A DNA stretch of 37,320 nt. It comes from Oscillibacter sp. Lineage in GTDB: Bacteria; Bacillota; Clostridia; Oscillospirales; Oscillospiraceae. Position 1 is the first letter of the stretch. Each line of letters starts with the position of its first letter. Positions 23,623 through 30,601 of the stretch are shown here, piece by piece. Made by a program: the position numbers and the translations under genes. The notes beneath the pieces were generated by a model that was not told where the DNA came from, did no database searches, and worked only from the letters and a program-made list of their open reading frames with translations. The stretch spans positions 1-37,320 of the forward strand of contig JAHHSA010000012.1 of the NCBI GenBank assembly GCA_020025475.1, given 5' to 3'.

Positions 23623-25149
23623 ATGACGCTTTTGCGTGAAAGCAATCTCTTTCAACTGTGGCTAACTTTGGTCTCCCTCTACGAGGACAGTGCCTGCCAC
23701 CGCCTGCTTTGCCGTCTGGGCAGCTGGTGCAACCAGCAGATCGATGACAGCCAGGTTCTAAAACCCCTGTGCCGGGAGGGCGTAGTGGCAAAGGCCTGGC
23801 CCGAAAGCCAGCTCTGCCGCCTACTCACTTTCCTGTTCAACATTCCCGGCATCCTGCTCCACAAACTGTACCAGGCTCTGCATCTCACCTTTGAGGACAG
23901 TTTCTTCGCCCGACTGGCCTTCTCCATGGGAGACTCCACTGCCATTGCACAGTCCTGGCTCATCATCCTGCTGTGGATCATCCCGTTCTCTCACTGGAAC
24001 AATGCTTACACCATGGTCGCTTTTGTGCTGCTTTTGGTGCTGTTCTACGTGGGCAGTATGCACCGGGCCGACTGTCGCCTGGACTTCCGCTCCATTGGCT
24101 TCTATCCTCTGGTGCTCTTCGGCGCCATAGTTCTGGGCGTGGTGTTCTCCTACGCCCCCTCGGACTCCATGCGCTTCCTGCTCTACCACATCTCTGCCGC
24201 ACTTTGCGTGCTGGTGACGGTCAGTGCCGTCCATAAAACGGAGGATCTCATCCGCATCGTCACCGGCAGCAGCATCTGCGTGCTGGTATCCTCGGTTTAC
24301 GGCGTGATTCAGCGGATTCAGGGCGTGGAGGTCAACGCCTCCTACGTGGACCTGAAGCTCAACGCCGGTATGCCCGGCCGGGTTATGTCTTTTTTTGACA
24401 ACCCTAACACCTTTGCAGAGGTGCTGATCCTGCTGCTGCCACTGGTGCTGGCTCTGATTCTCTGCTCCACCCATCTGTGGAGCAAAATCGCCTTCTCCGG
24501 CATCTTTCTGGTGGGTGCAGCCGCTCTGGGCATGACCTATTCCCGGGCCAGCTGGGTGGGAATCGCCTGCGCCATGGTGGTGCTGGTCTTCCTGTGGAAG
24601 CCCAAGCTGATTCCCGCCTTCCTGCTGCTGTGCCTGGTCGGTATTCCCCTGCTGCCCGACACCATCTGGAACCGTATTCTCACCATCACAAACCCCGCCG
24701 ATACCTCTACCGCCAGCCGTTTTCCCCTGTACGAGGCCGCAGTCAACGTGATTGAGACCTCCCCTGTCACCGGTGCTGGTCTCGGCACCGCAGCTGTGCA
24801 GAAGTTCATCCGGGATATGAACCTCTACCATGGCCGCGCCCCCTATGTCCACGCCCACAACTTCTATCTGGAAGTCTGGGTGGAGGCTGGGCTGCTGGGC
24901 ATTGTGGGCTTTGTGTCCTCCATGCTGTGGAACATCAAGCGGGTGGCCCACACCGTCCGTCACTGCGGCACCTCCGCCGCCCGCACCATCGCCGCCGCAG
25001 CTGCCGCTGCCCTCTGCGGTGCCATGGTCTGCGGCCTGGCCGACTACCTCTGGAACTATCCCCGCGTCATGTGCATTTTCTGGTTTGTCTTTGCCGTGGC
25101 CCTGGCCGGTACTAAGCTGTGCCGTCAGCAGGCCGATTGCCAAGACTGA
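23623..25149 (+). CDS. O-antigen ligase / Wzy-type polymerase family membrane protein
   Basis: A 508-aa polytopic membrane protein with about ten to twelve predicted helices. The Wzy_C-type region includes SRASWVGIACAMVVLVF around residues 307-323. The long outer loop contains ETSPVTGAGLGT followed by the YVHAHNFYLEVWVEAGLLG motif, the histidine-containing signature of this family. Proteins of this family join glycan units to a lipid or polymerise them outside the membrane. A Gram-positive-type cell has no LPS, so a role in capsule, teichoic acid or exopolysaccharide assembly is inferred. The first 110 residues form an unusual non-membrane N-terminal region (LRESNLFQLWLTLVSLYEDS onward). GAGG about 10 nt upstream of ATG 23623 serves translation. 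It is the second gene of a two-gene unit. Confidence 0.85.
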   Translation: MTLLRESNLFQLWLTLVSLYEDSACHRLLCRLGSWCNQQIDDSQVLKPLCREGVVAKAWPESQLCRLLTFLFNIPGILLHKLYQALHLTFEDSFFARLAFSMGDSTAIAQSWLIILLWIIPFSHWNNAYTMVAFVLLLVLFYVGSMHRADCRLDFRSIGFYPLVLFGAIVLGVVFSYAPSDSMRFLLYHISAALCVLVTVSAVHKTEDLIRIVTGSSICVLVSSVYGVIQRIQGVEVNASYVDLKLNAGMPGRVMSFFDNPNTFAEVLILLLPLVLALILCSTHLWSKIAFSGIFLVGAAALGMTYSRASWVGIACAMVVLVFLWKPKLIPAFLLLCLVGIPLLPDTIWNRILTITNPADTSTASRFPLYEAAVNVIETSPVTGAGLGTAAVQKFIRDMNLYHGRAPYVHAHNFYLEVWVEAGLLGIVGFVSSMLWNIKRVAHTVRHCGTSAARTIAAAAAAALCGAMVCGLADYLWNYPRVMCIFWFVFAVALAGTKLCRQQADCQD

Positions 25150-25264
25150 GCGCAGCAAAAGAGGTCCGTTTCGGGCTGTCTGTAAAACTGTGCCACAGAC
25201 TTCTGCTCGTAAGTAGTGGGGTGTGTGTAGGGGATGCATACCCCTTGCACGTATAATTCCACCC

Positions 25265-25292
25265 AATTTGAACCCTTTTAAGAGTTCAAATT
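25265..25292. repeat. Inverted repeat in the 25.15-25.37 kb intergenic region
   Basis: AATTTGAAC (25265-25273) and GTTCAAATT (25284-25292) form a 9-bp perfect inverted repeat with a 10-nt spacer, nested inside a looser CCACCCAATT / AATTGGTGG pair. The function is unknown. Confidence 0.4.
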
Positions 25293-25331
25293 ATCGCCGA
25301 ATTGGTGGAAAAAGACTCCTTCGACAAGCTG

Positions 25332-25370
25332 AAACGCCCCAAGTCTTTGAACAGACTTGGGGCGTTTTTT
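25332..25370. terminator. Strong terminator between convergent genes
   Basis: A 15-bp stem (25332-25346 with 25353-25367) is followed on the plus strand by TTTTTT. It lies 183 nt after the O-antigen-ligase-like gene and directly after the stop of the leftward radical SAM gene, so it can serve both. Confidence 0.8.
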
Positions 25371-26238
25371 ACAGACCGCGCCAGAATTCCGGGCGCAGAA
25401 GCGTGAGGTCCCGCTCGGCGGCATCGATGGCACGGAGCATGGTCTTCTGGTCACCGTTGAGGGTGCCCCGGAGATCCAGGTAGTTGCTTGCATGATTCAT
25501 TCTGAACACGCTGCCGGGGCTGTCCAGATGCTGCACCAGGATGCGGGTCTCCTCCAACACCTCCTGCTGCGTCAGCAGCTTGAAGCTGCCGTCATGAACC
25601 CAATCATAGAGGGGCGTGTCCTCCTCCACCATCAGCGTCAGCATTCCGATGTACTCCGGATTCATGGCGTTGAATGCCTCGGCAGTCTCAATGGCGTGGC
25701 GCTCCAGCAGCTCCGGCCCCCCCAGGCCGGTGATGGCCGTGACGGACAGAGCCATGCCACAGCGGCGGACCTTCTGGCCCATGGCCACGATCTCGCTGGA
25801 CAGATGGCCCTTGCGCATCAGCCTGAGCACGTCGTCGCAGCCGGATTCCAGCCCCATATAGACCATGGTCAGTCCTTTCTCCCGCAGGGTCCGCAGCTCG
25901 TCCTCCGTGCGGATCTTAATGGATGCGGGGGAGGCATAGCTGGTCACCCGCTCGCACTCCGGGAACAGCTCCCGGACGGTGTCCAGAATGACATATAGCT
26001 CCTCTGCCCGGCGTACCAGCGCATCGCCATCGGCCAGGAACACCCGATCCACTCGGCGGTAGACCTTCCGGGCCTCCCGGAAGTCTTCCAGGACCTCCTC
26101 CAGCGGCCGGATGGCAAAGTGTTTCTCCTTGAACATACTGCAAAAGGCGCAGGTGTTGTGGCTGCACCCATAGGTCACCTGGACGATCAGGCTGTAGGCC
26201 TCAGAGGGAGGCCGATATACCATTCCCTGATATCTCAT
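25369..26238 (-). CDS. Radical SAM protein with an atypical CX4CX2C motif
   Basis: A 289-aa member of the Elp3/HemN-like (PF04055) radical SAM superfamily; reaction unknown. The cluster-binding motif reads YGCSHNTCAFCSMF, that is C-x4-C-x2-C near residues 25-33, in place of the standard C-x3-C-x2-C. Other expected elements are present: the aspartates and glycine region of RVFLADGDALV (about residues 68-78), YMGLESGCDDVL (SAM-binding GE-like region) and ITGLGG. Its ATG overlaps the stop of the upstream aspartate aminotransferase as ATGA, so translation is coupled and the frame extension to 26280 is not used. The pairing with an aminotransferase may be functional or just transcriptional. Confidence 0.85.
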   Translation of the reverse strand: MRYQGMVYRPPSEAYSLIVQVTYGCSHNTCAFCSMFKEKHFAIRPLEEVLEDFREARKVYRRVDRVFLADGDALVRRAEELYVILDTVRELFPECERVTSYASPASIKIRTEDELRTLREKGLTMVYMGLESGCDDVLRLMRKGHLSSEIVAMGQKVRRCGMALSVTAITGLGGPELLERHAIETAEAFNAMNPEYIGMLTLMVEEDTPLYDWVHDGSFKLLTQQEVLEETRILVQHLDSPGSVFRMNHASNYLDLRGTLNGDQKTMLRAIDAAERDLTLLRPEFWRGL

Positions 26239-27509
26239 ACGCCCAGTTTCTCCAATGCAGACATCTTCAGGCAGGTGCACAGTACCTTGATAGCCTTTTC
26301 CAGTTCCTCCACAGGAGGCAGCGAGGGAGCAATGCGCAGGTTGCTGTCGTCAGGGTCCTTGCCGTAGGGGAAGGTAGCACCGGCACCGGTGAGGGTGACG
26401 CCCACCTCCTTGCACAGCTGGTGGGTCCGCTTGGCAGTGCCGGGCATGGCGTACAAAGAGACGAAGTAGCCGCCCTTGGGTCTGGTCCAGTGGGCGATTT
26501 CCAGCGGGGTGATCTCCCGGTCCAATGCGTCGATGACAGCCCGGAACTTGGGTCCCAGAACAGCGGCGTGCTTGTGCATCAGCTCCAGGGTGTGGGCCTT
26601 GTCCTTCAAATAGAGGACATGGCGCTGCTGGTTCACCTTGTCGAAGCTGATAATCTGGATGCCCAGCAGCTTCTGGATATAGGCAATGTTGGCCTCGGAG
26701 GAAGCCATGCAGGAAATGCCGGCGCCGGGGAGGGTCACCTTGGAGGTGGAGGCAAACTCAAAGACCATATCAGGGTTGCCAGCCTGGGCGCAGAGGCGGA
26801 TGATGTCGGGGAAGGGCACATAGGCACCCTCGAACTCATGCATGCAGTAGGCATTGTCCCACATGATGGTAAAGTCAGGGGCGGCAGGCTTGAGCGCTGC
26901 CATGCGGTGGATGGTCTCCTCTGAATAGATGTAGCCATCGGGGTTGGAGTACTTGGGCACACACCAGATGCCCTTGACAGCCGGGTCCTTCACGGCCTCC
27001 TCCACAGCATTCATATCCGGTCCGTTTTCGGTCATAGGGATGGTGATCAGCTCAAAGCCGAAGGACTCCGTTACCTTGAAGTGGCGGTCATAGCCGGGGG
27101 CTGGGCACAACCACTTCAGCGTTTTCTCCCGGCACCAGGGACGGGGGCTGCGGAGAAGACCGTGGGTGAAGCCCTTGGAAATGGTATCGTACATCAGCTG
27201 CAGACTGGCGTTTCCGCCAACGAGCACCTGCTGGGACTGACAGTCCAGAATCTCCGCAAACAGGCGCCTGGCGGCGGGCAGCCCGGCGACCTCACCGTAG
27301 TTCCGCACGTCAATGCCATCGGAGACATATTCCTCAGGGGTGCGCATCAGATCAAACATATCGGAGACAAGATCCAGCTGGGCCTTTCCGGGCTTGCCCC
27401 GGGCCATATTCAGATTGAGACCCTCTGCTTTCAGCGCGTCGTATTCCTGCAAAAGGCGGGCGTACTCTTCCTTCCGCTCCGCCTCGGTCATCTTGGTGTA
27501 AGCTGCCAT
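26235..27509 (-). CDS. Aspartate aminotransferase, PF12897-type
   Basis: A 424-aa PLP enzyme of the divergent aspartate aminotransferase group (Asp_aminotransf, PF12897), recognised by ARGKPGKAQLDLVSDMFDL near the N-terminus, VRNYGEVAGLPAARRLFAEI, WCVPKYSNPDGY (in place of the usual NPTG) and FASTSKVTLPGAGISCMASS with the PLP lysine at about residue 256. It would interconvert aspartate and oxaloacetate with glutamate and 2-oxoglutarate. ATG 27509, after AAAGGAC, opens MAAYTKMTEAER; a further in-frame ATG at 27533 has no better ribosome site. It leads a two-gene unit with the radical SAM gene. Confidence 0.88.
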   Translation of the reverse strand: MAAYTKMTEAERKEEYARLLQEYDALKAEGLNLNMARGKPGKAQLDLVSDMFDLMRTPEEYVSDGIDVRNYGEVAGLPAARRLFAEILDCQSQQVLVGGNASLQLMYDTISKGFTHGLLRSPRPWCREKTLKWLCPAPGYDRHFKVTESFGFELITIPMTENGPDMNAVEEAVKDPAVKGIWCVPKYSNPDGYIYSEETIHRMAALKPAAPDFTIMWDNAYCMHEFEGAYVPFPDIIRLCAQAGNPDMVFEFASTSKVTLPGAGISCMASSEANIAYIQKLLGIQIISFDKVNQQRHVLYLKDKAHTLELMHKHAAVLGPKFRAVIDALDREITPLEIAHWTRPKGGYFVSLYAMPGTAKRTHQLCKEVGVTLTGAGATFPYGKDPDDSNLRIAPSLPPVEELEKAIKVLCTCLKMSALEKLGV

Positions 27510-27547
27510 TGGGATCGTCCTTTCTGATTTCACTCTAAATTCAATCC

Positions 27548-27576
27548 AGTATACATAGTTTTTTGCCGTTTTGCAA
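27548..27576 (-). promoter_or_regulatory. Promoter of the aspartate aminotransferase-radical SAM operon
   Basis: On the minus strand TTGCAA (complement of 27571-27576) and TATACT (complement of 27548-27553) are 17 bp apart, right after the terminator of the preceding gene. Confidence 0.7.
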
Positions 27577-27620
27577 GATAAAAGGTTCCGCCCCGATCTA
27601 AAAAATCAGGGCGGAACTTT
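27577..27620 (-). terminator. Terminator of the Cys-rich 113-aa gene
   Basis: A 16-17-bp stem with one or two mismatches (27581-27597 with 27605-27620) is followed on the minus strand by CTTTTATC. It lies directly after the stop codon. Confidence 0.75.
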
Positions 27621-27621
27621 G

Positions 27622-27963
27622 TTAACCGTTTTCGCTGCAGCCACAGGGACGGCCATCAGCAGCGCAGGCAATGGTAGCGTCGCCCTCCGTCACGCTGACG
27701 CCAAAGCGCAGCGGCATAAAGATGCAGACTTTCTGAGTAAAGGTCACCGTACAGCTGCTGCCGTCAGGCGCAGTCACGCACACCGCCGTGGGCTGCCCCC
27801 GGCAGACAGTGGTTACCGGTCCGACGCCGGAAGTGGGCGTCAGAACCAGGGGGACGGAGACGTCCACACATTGCTCTCCCTGTCTCTGGCAGCCGCAGTG
27901 ACAGCTGCTCTCCTCGTCGGGGCTGCGCAGGGGCTCGTGTTCATATGCCTCATTGATTTTCAA
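27622..27963 (-). CDS. Small Cys-rich protein of unknown function (113 aa), TTG start
   Basis: A soluble-looking protein with about 11 cysteines. An N-terminal cluster (SSCHCGCQRQGEQC) precedes a strand-rich core (VDVSVPLVLTPTSGVGPVTT, then CTVTFTQKVCIFMPLRFGVS) and ends CAADGRPCGCSENG. Clostridia carry similar strand-rich VPV...PVEFG proteins, some linked to spores or surfaces, but I cannot name the family. The frame is open upstream to ATG 28056 and has ATG 27984, yet neither has a ribosome site; TTG 27963 lies 7 nt after GAGGGA (27970-27975 on the complement), so I choose it. It has its own terminator. Confidence 0.6.
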   Translation of the reverse strand: MKINEAYEHEPLRSPDEESSCHCGCQRQGEQCVDVSVPLVLTPTSGVGPVTTVCRGQPTAVCVTAPDGSSCTVTFTQKVCIFMPLRFGVSVTEGDATIACAADGRPCGCSENG

Positions 27964-27984
27964 TGTAGTTCCCTCGTTTCTCAT

Positions 27985-28500
27985 GGGAGCCGCGGGGCAG
28001 TGCTGCTCCGCCGCCCCGATATTGTCCCGGCAGGCCTGCCGCCGGGTACGTTCCATCCTATGCCGCCGAGGTGCGTTTTGCTCCGCCCACTCCCCCCCGC
28101 AGACTGGCAGCTCCCTGCCACTTGCACCACTTTTTCACCCCGTGGGACGGGCCTTCGGAAAATATGGCAAAACGCCTAATTTTTGCTCGAAATTTCTATG
28201 TTGCAAGTTCACAGGCTCTTTTGAGAATTCTTGCTCTCTTTCAATTTTCTTCTTTTCTCATCTTTACGTCTGTTTCCGCCCCTCCGGGCTCTACCCATCT
28301 GCGCCTGCCCGCTCTTTTTCACCTTTTATACTGGTTTTTTTCCACAGTATCCTGGCCATTTTCCACGTTTTCCACAACGTATTCCACAATTGCTTTGTTG
28401 AAAACCAATCCAGAGCGCTGCCCCATTTCCCCCTTCCGCCCCCCAAACCGACCGAAAATATGGTTTTATGGAAATAGCTTGTTAAAATGAAAACTCAGGT
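27985..28500. other. Pyrimidine-rich intergenic region with DnaA-box-like nonamers
   Basis: No gene is supported here. The plus strand from about 28060 to 28460 is strongly pyrimidine-rich, and the open frames in it look like chance. The distinctive feature is the nonamer cluster listed separately at 28338-28388. Confidence 0.5.
28338..28388 (+). repeat. Four DnaA-box-like nonamers in 51 bp
   Basis: TTTTCCACA (28338-28346), TTTTCCACG (28359-28367), TTTTCCACA (28368-28376) and TATTCCACA (28380-28388) lie in the same orientation. They differ by one or two bases from the DnaA box TTATCCACA. No dnaA, dnaN or other origin gene is nearby. Confidence 0.45.
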
Positions 28501-28528
28501 TGACTATGCATAATCTTTGGAATAGAAT
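28500..28528 (+). promoter_or_regulatory. Promoter of the split transketolase operon
   Basis: TTGACT (28500-28505) and TAGAAT (28523-28528) are 17 bp apart. The leader to ATG 28701 would be about 165 nt, long enough to hold regulation, although no known riboswitch is recognised in it. Confidence 0.6.
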
Positions 28529-28700
28529 AACAATGAGAAATGTGGGTTTCTGTGTGCGTTACCGCATTTCAATTCCGGACACTTTTTTCCTCTGGCCTTC
28601 ACATTCAGGCGGCAAAATTGTGATTCCGGCTTTGTGATTCGTTCCCGCACGAATTTCCCATTGCTGCGGAGAAATATAAACAGGAAAGGAAGACACCCCC

Positions 28701-29534
28701 ATGAACGAGAAGAATTTGAAAGTCCTGGCGGCCGAGATCCGGTTGGAGACCCTGAAGGTCATCCACTCCCGCGGTTTCGGTCATGTGGGCGGTTCTATGG
28801 ATCTGGCTGACCTGATGGCTGTTTTGTACGGCGAGGTTATGAAGTACGATCCCAAAAATCCCCGTTGGGAGGACCGCGACTGGCTGGTTCTGTCCAAGGG
28901 TCATGCCGGCCCCGTGGCCTACGCCACCTTCGGCCTGATGGGCTTTTATCCGATGGAGGAGGCCTATACCCTGAACCAGCCCCATACCAAGTTTCCCAGC
29001 CATACCGACCGCAAGCTGACTCCCGGCGTGGATCTGACCACCGGTTCTCTGGGCCAGGGCACATCCACCGCCGCCGGCGCTGCTCTGGGCAACAAGATTG
29101 ACGGCCGCGACAACCACGTGTTCTGTGTTGTCGGCGACGGCGAGGCTGACGAGGGCCAGGTCTGGGAGGCATTCCACTTTGCCTATGCGCACAAGCTGGA
29201 CAACCTCATCTACTTTATTGATAAGAACGGTTACCAGCTCGACGGTCCCACCGACGATATTCTGGCCCACAGCGATCTGGCCAAGAAGGCCGAGAGCTTT
29301 GGTCTGTACACCCAGGAGATCGACGGCCATGATGTGACTGCCATCTACAACGCCATCCAGAACGCCTACGCCAAGAAGGGCGTGCCATCCTGCATCGTGC
29401 TGGACACCTGCAAGGGTAAGGGCGCCACCTTCGCGGAACCCAAGCACGACCACTCCTCTCAGCCCAGTGAAGAGCAGTGGGCCGAGGCCATTGCCGCCTC
29501 TGAAAAGGCTCTGGAAGAACTGAAAAACGCTTAA
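28701..29534 (+). CDS. Transketolase, N-terminal (pyrophosphate-binding) subunit
   Basis: A 277-aa polypeptide equal to the N-terminal third of a full transketolase. Transketolase moves two-carbon ketol units between sugar phosphates with ThDP. HSRGFGHVGGSMDLADLMAV opens the family pattern, SKGHAGPVAYA carries a ThDP-contacting histidine, TGSLGQGTSTAAGAALG follows, and the ThDP/Mg motif is GDGEADEGQVWEA with the closing asparagine in IDKNGYQLDGPTDDI. The C-terminal partner gene starts 14 nt downstream. Such splitting is common in Clostridia and archaea. Codon use is highly biased, as in the iol genes. AGGAAAGGAAG lies upstream of ATG 28701. Confidence 0.92.
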   Translation: MNEKNLKVLAAEIRLETLKVIHSRGFGHVGGSMDLADLMAVLYGEVMKYDPKNPRWEDRDWLVLSKGHAGPVAYATFGLMGFYPMEEAYTLNQPHTKFPSHTDRKLTPGVDLTTGSLGQGTSTAAGAALGNKIDGRDNHVFCVVGDGEADEGQVWEAFHFAYAHKLDNLIYFIDKNGYQLDGPTDDILAHSDLAKKAESFGLYTQEIDGHDVTAIYNAIQNAYAKKGVPSCIVLDTCKGKGATFAEPKHDHSSQPSEEQWAEAIAASEKALEELKNA

Positions 29535-29548
29535 GGAGGGTGAGAGAC

Positions 29549-30520
29549 ATGAACGTGAAACTGATTGGTAAGCATGAAAAAGATTCCCGGGCCTGCCGTG
29601 ACGGTCTGGCTCTGACTCTGAACGACATGATGGCCGAGGACAAGTCCATTGTCTACGTGGACTGCGACCTGATGGGCTGCATCAACACCAAGATGCTGCA
29701 AAAGAACTATCCCGACCGCGCCTTTGAGGCAGGTATCGCAGAGGGCAATGGCGCCGGCGTCGCCGCAGGTCTTGCCGCTACCGGCAAGAAGGTGTTCTTC
29801 CACTCCTTCGGTACCTTCTCCTCCCGCCGCTGCTTCGACCAGATTTACATGAGCGCCGCTTACGCCGGACTCCCCGTCCGCGTTCTGGGCTCTGACGCTG
29901 GCGTGACGGCTGCATTTAACGGCGGCACCCACATGCCACTGGAAGACGCCGCTATGTACCTGTCCATTCCCGGCACCACCGTGCTGGACCCCGCTGACTA
30001 CGATCAGCTGGCCTCTATTACCCGCCAGCTGGTGAATGTGGAGGGCGTCAGCTACACTCGTTTTGTCCGCAAGGGCATCATCCGGGTCTACGACGAGGAC
30101 TCCGAATTTGAGATTGGCAAGGGTGTGGTCCTCCACGAGAGTGAGAACGACGCTGCCACCATCATCACCTCCGGCATCATGGTGGACGAGTCCCTGAAGG
30201 CCTACGAGGCTCTGCAGGCCGAGGGGATCAACGTTCGCGTGATCGATATGTTCACCTGGAAGCCTCTGGATGAGGAACTGGTCATCAAGGCCGCCAAGGA
30301 GACCGGCGCCATCGTCACCGCAGAGAACCACAACGTGACCTGCGGTCTGGGTTCTGTGGTTGCCAACTGCCTGGCTAAGAACTGCCCCACCGTCCAGGAG
30401 TTTGTGGGCGTTCAGGATCAGTTCGGTCAGGTCGGTCCCCAGGACTTCCTGATGGACGAGTATGGCCTGCGTGCCGCCAATATCGTGGCCGCCGTGAAGA
30501 AGGCTGTTTCCCGCAAGTAA
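29549..30520 (+). CDS. Transketolase, C-terminal (pyrimidine-binding) subunit
   Basis: A 323-aa polypeptide holding the pyrimidine-binding and C-terminal domains that complete the enzyme with the preceding gene product. The cofactor-activating glutamate lies in FEAGIAEGNGAGVAAGLAAT (about residue 57-62). The dimer-interface and substrate region FFHSFGTFSSRRCFDQIYMS and the C-terminal domain (VRVIDMFTWKPLDEELVIKA onward) are typical. The frame opens at 29540, but ATG 29549 sits 8 nt after AAGGAGGG. The two subunits are almost certainly made in equal amounts from one transcript. Some split pairs of this type act on unusual donors, so the pentose phosphate role is likely but not proven. Confidence 0.92.
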   Translation: MNVKLIGKHEKDSRACRDGLALTLNDMMAEDKSIVYVDCDLMGCINTKMLQKNYPDRAFEAGIAEGNGAGVAAGLAATGKKVFFHSFGTFSSRRCFDQIYMSAAYAGLPVRVLGSDAGVTAAFNGGTHMPLEDAAMYLSIPGTTVLDPADYDQLASITRQLVNVEGVSYTRFVRKGIIRVYDEDSEFEIGKGVVLHESENDAATIITSGIMVDESLKAYEALQAEGINVRVIDMFTWKPLDEELVIKAAKETGAIVTAENHNVTCGLGSVVANCLAKNCPTVQEFVGVQDQFGQVGPQDFLMDEYGLRAANIVAAVKKAVSRK

Positions 30521-30535
30521 GCAGGTTTTCCAACG

Positions 30536-30561
30536 CTCTGTCCCGGTTCGCCGGGACAGAG
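30536..30561 (+). repeat. UUCG-capped stem-loop between transketolase and dehydrogenase genes
   Basis: A perfect 11-bp stem (30536-30546 with 30551-30561) is closed by the very stable tetraloop TTCG. There is no T-run, so it is more likely an mRNA stabiliser or processing site than a terminator. Confidence 0.65.
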
Positions 30562-30601
30562 TTCACCAATTAAAATCATTTGAAAAAGGAGATCTTCAAT
30601 T

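Noticed and set aside
25150..25331. Small RNA gene ending at the strong terminator
   Set aside because: The terminator and an inverted repeat are present, but I could not find a convincing promoter or a known RNA fold.
28338..28388. Chromosomal origin of replication
   Set aside because: DnaA-like boxes are present, but there is no dnaA, dnaN, recF or gyrB gene and no clear AT-rich unwinding element beside them.
28071..28490. Rightward open frames in the pyrimidine-rich intergenic region
   Set aside because: Ser/Pro/Phe-rich translation from pyrimidine-rich DNA, no ribosome site, and no protein-like pattern.
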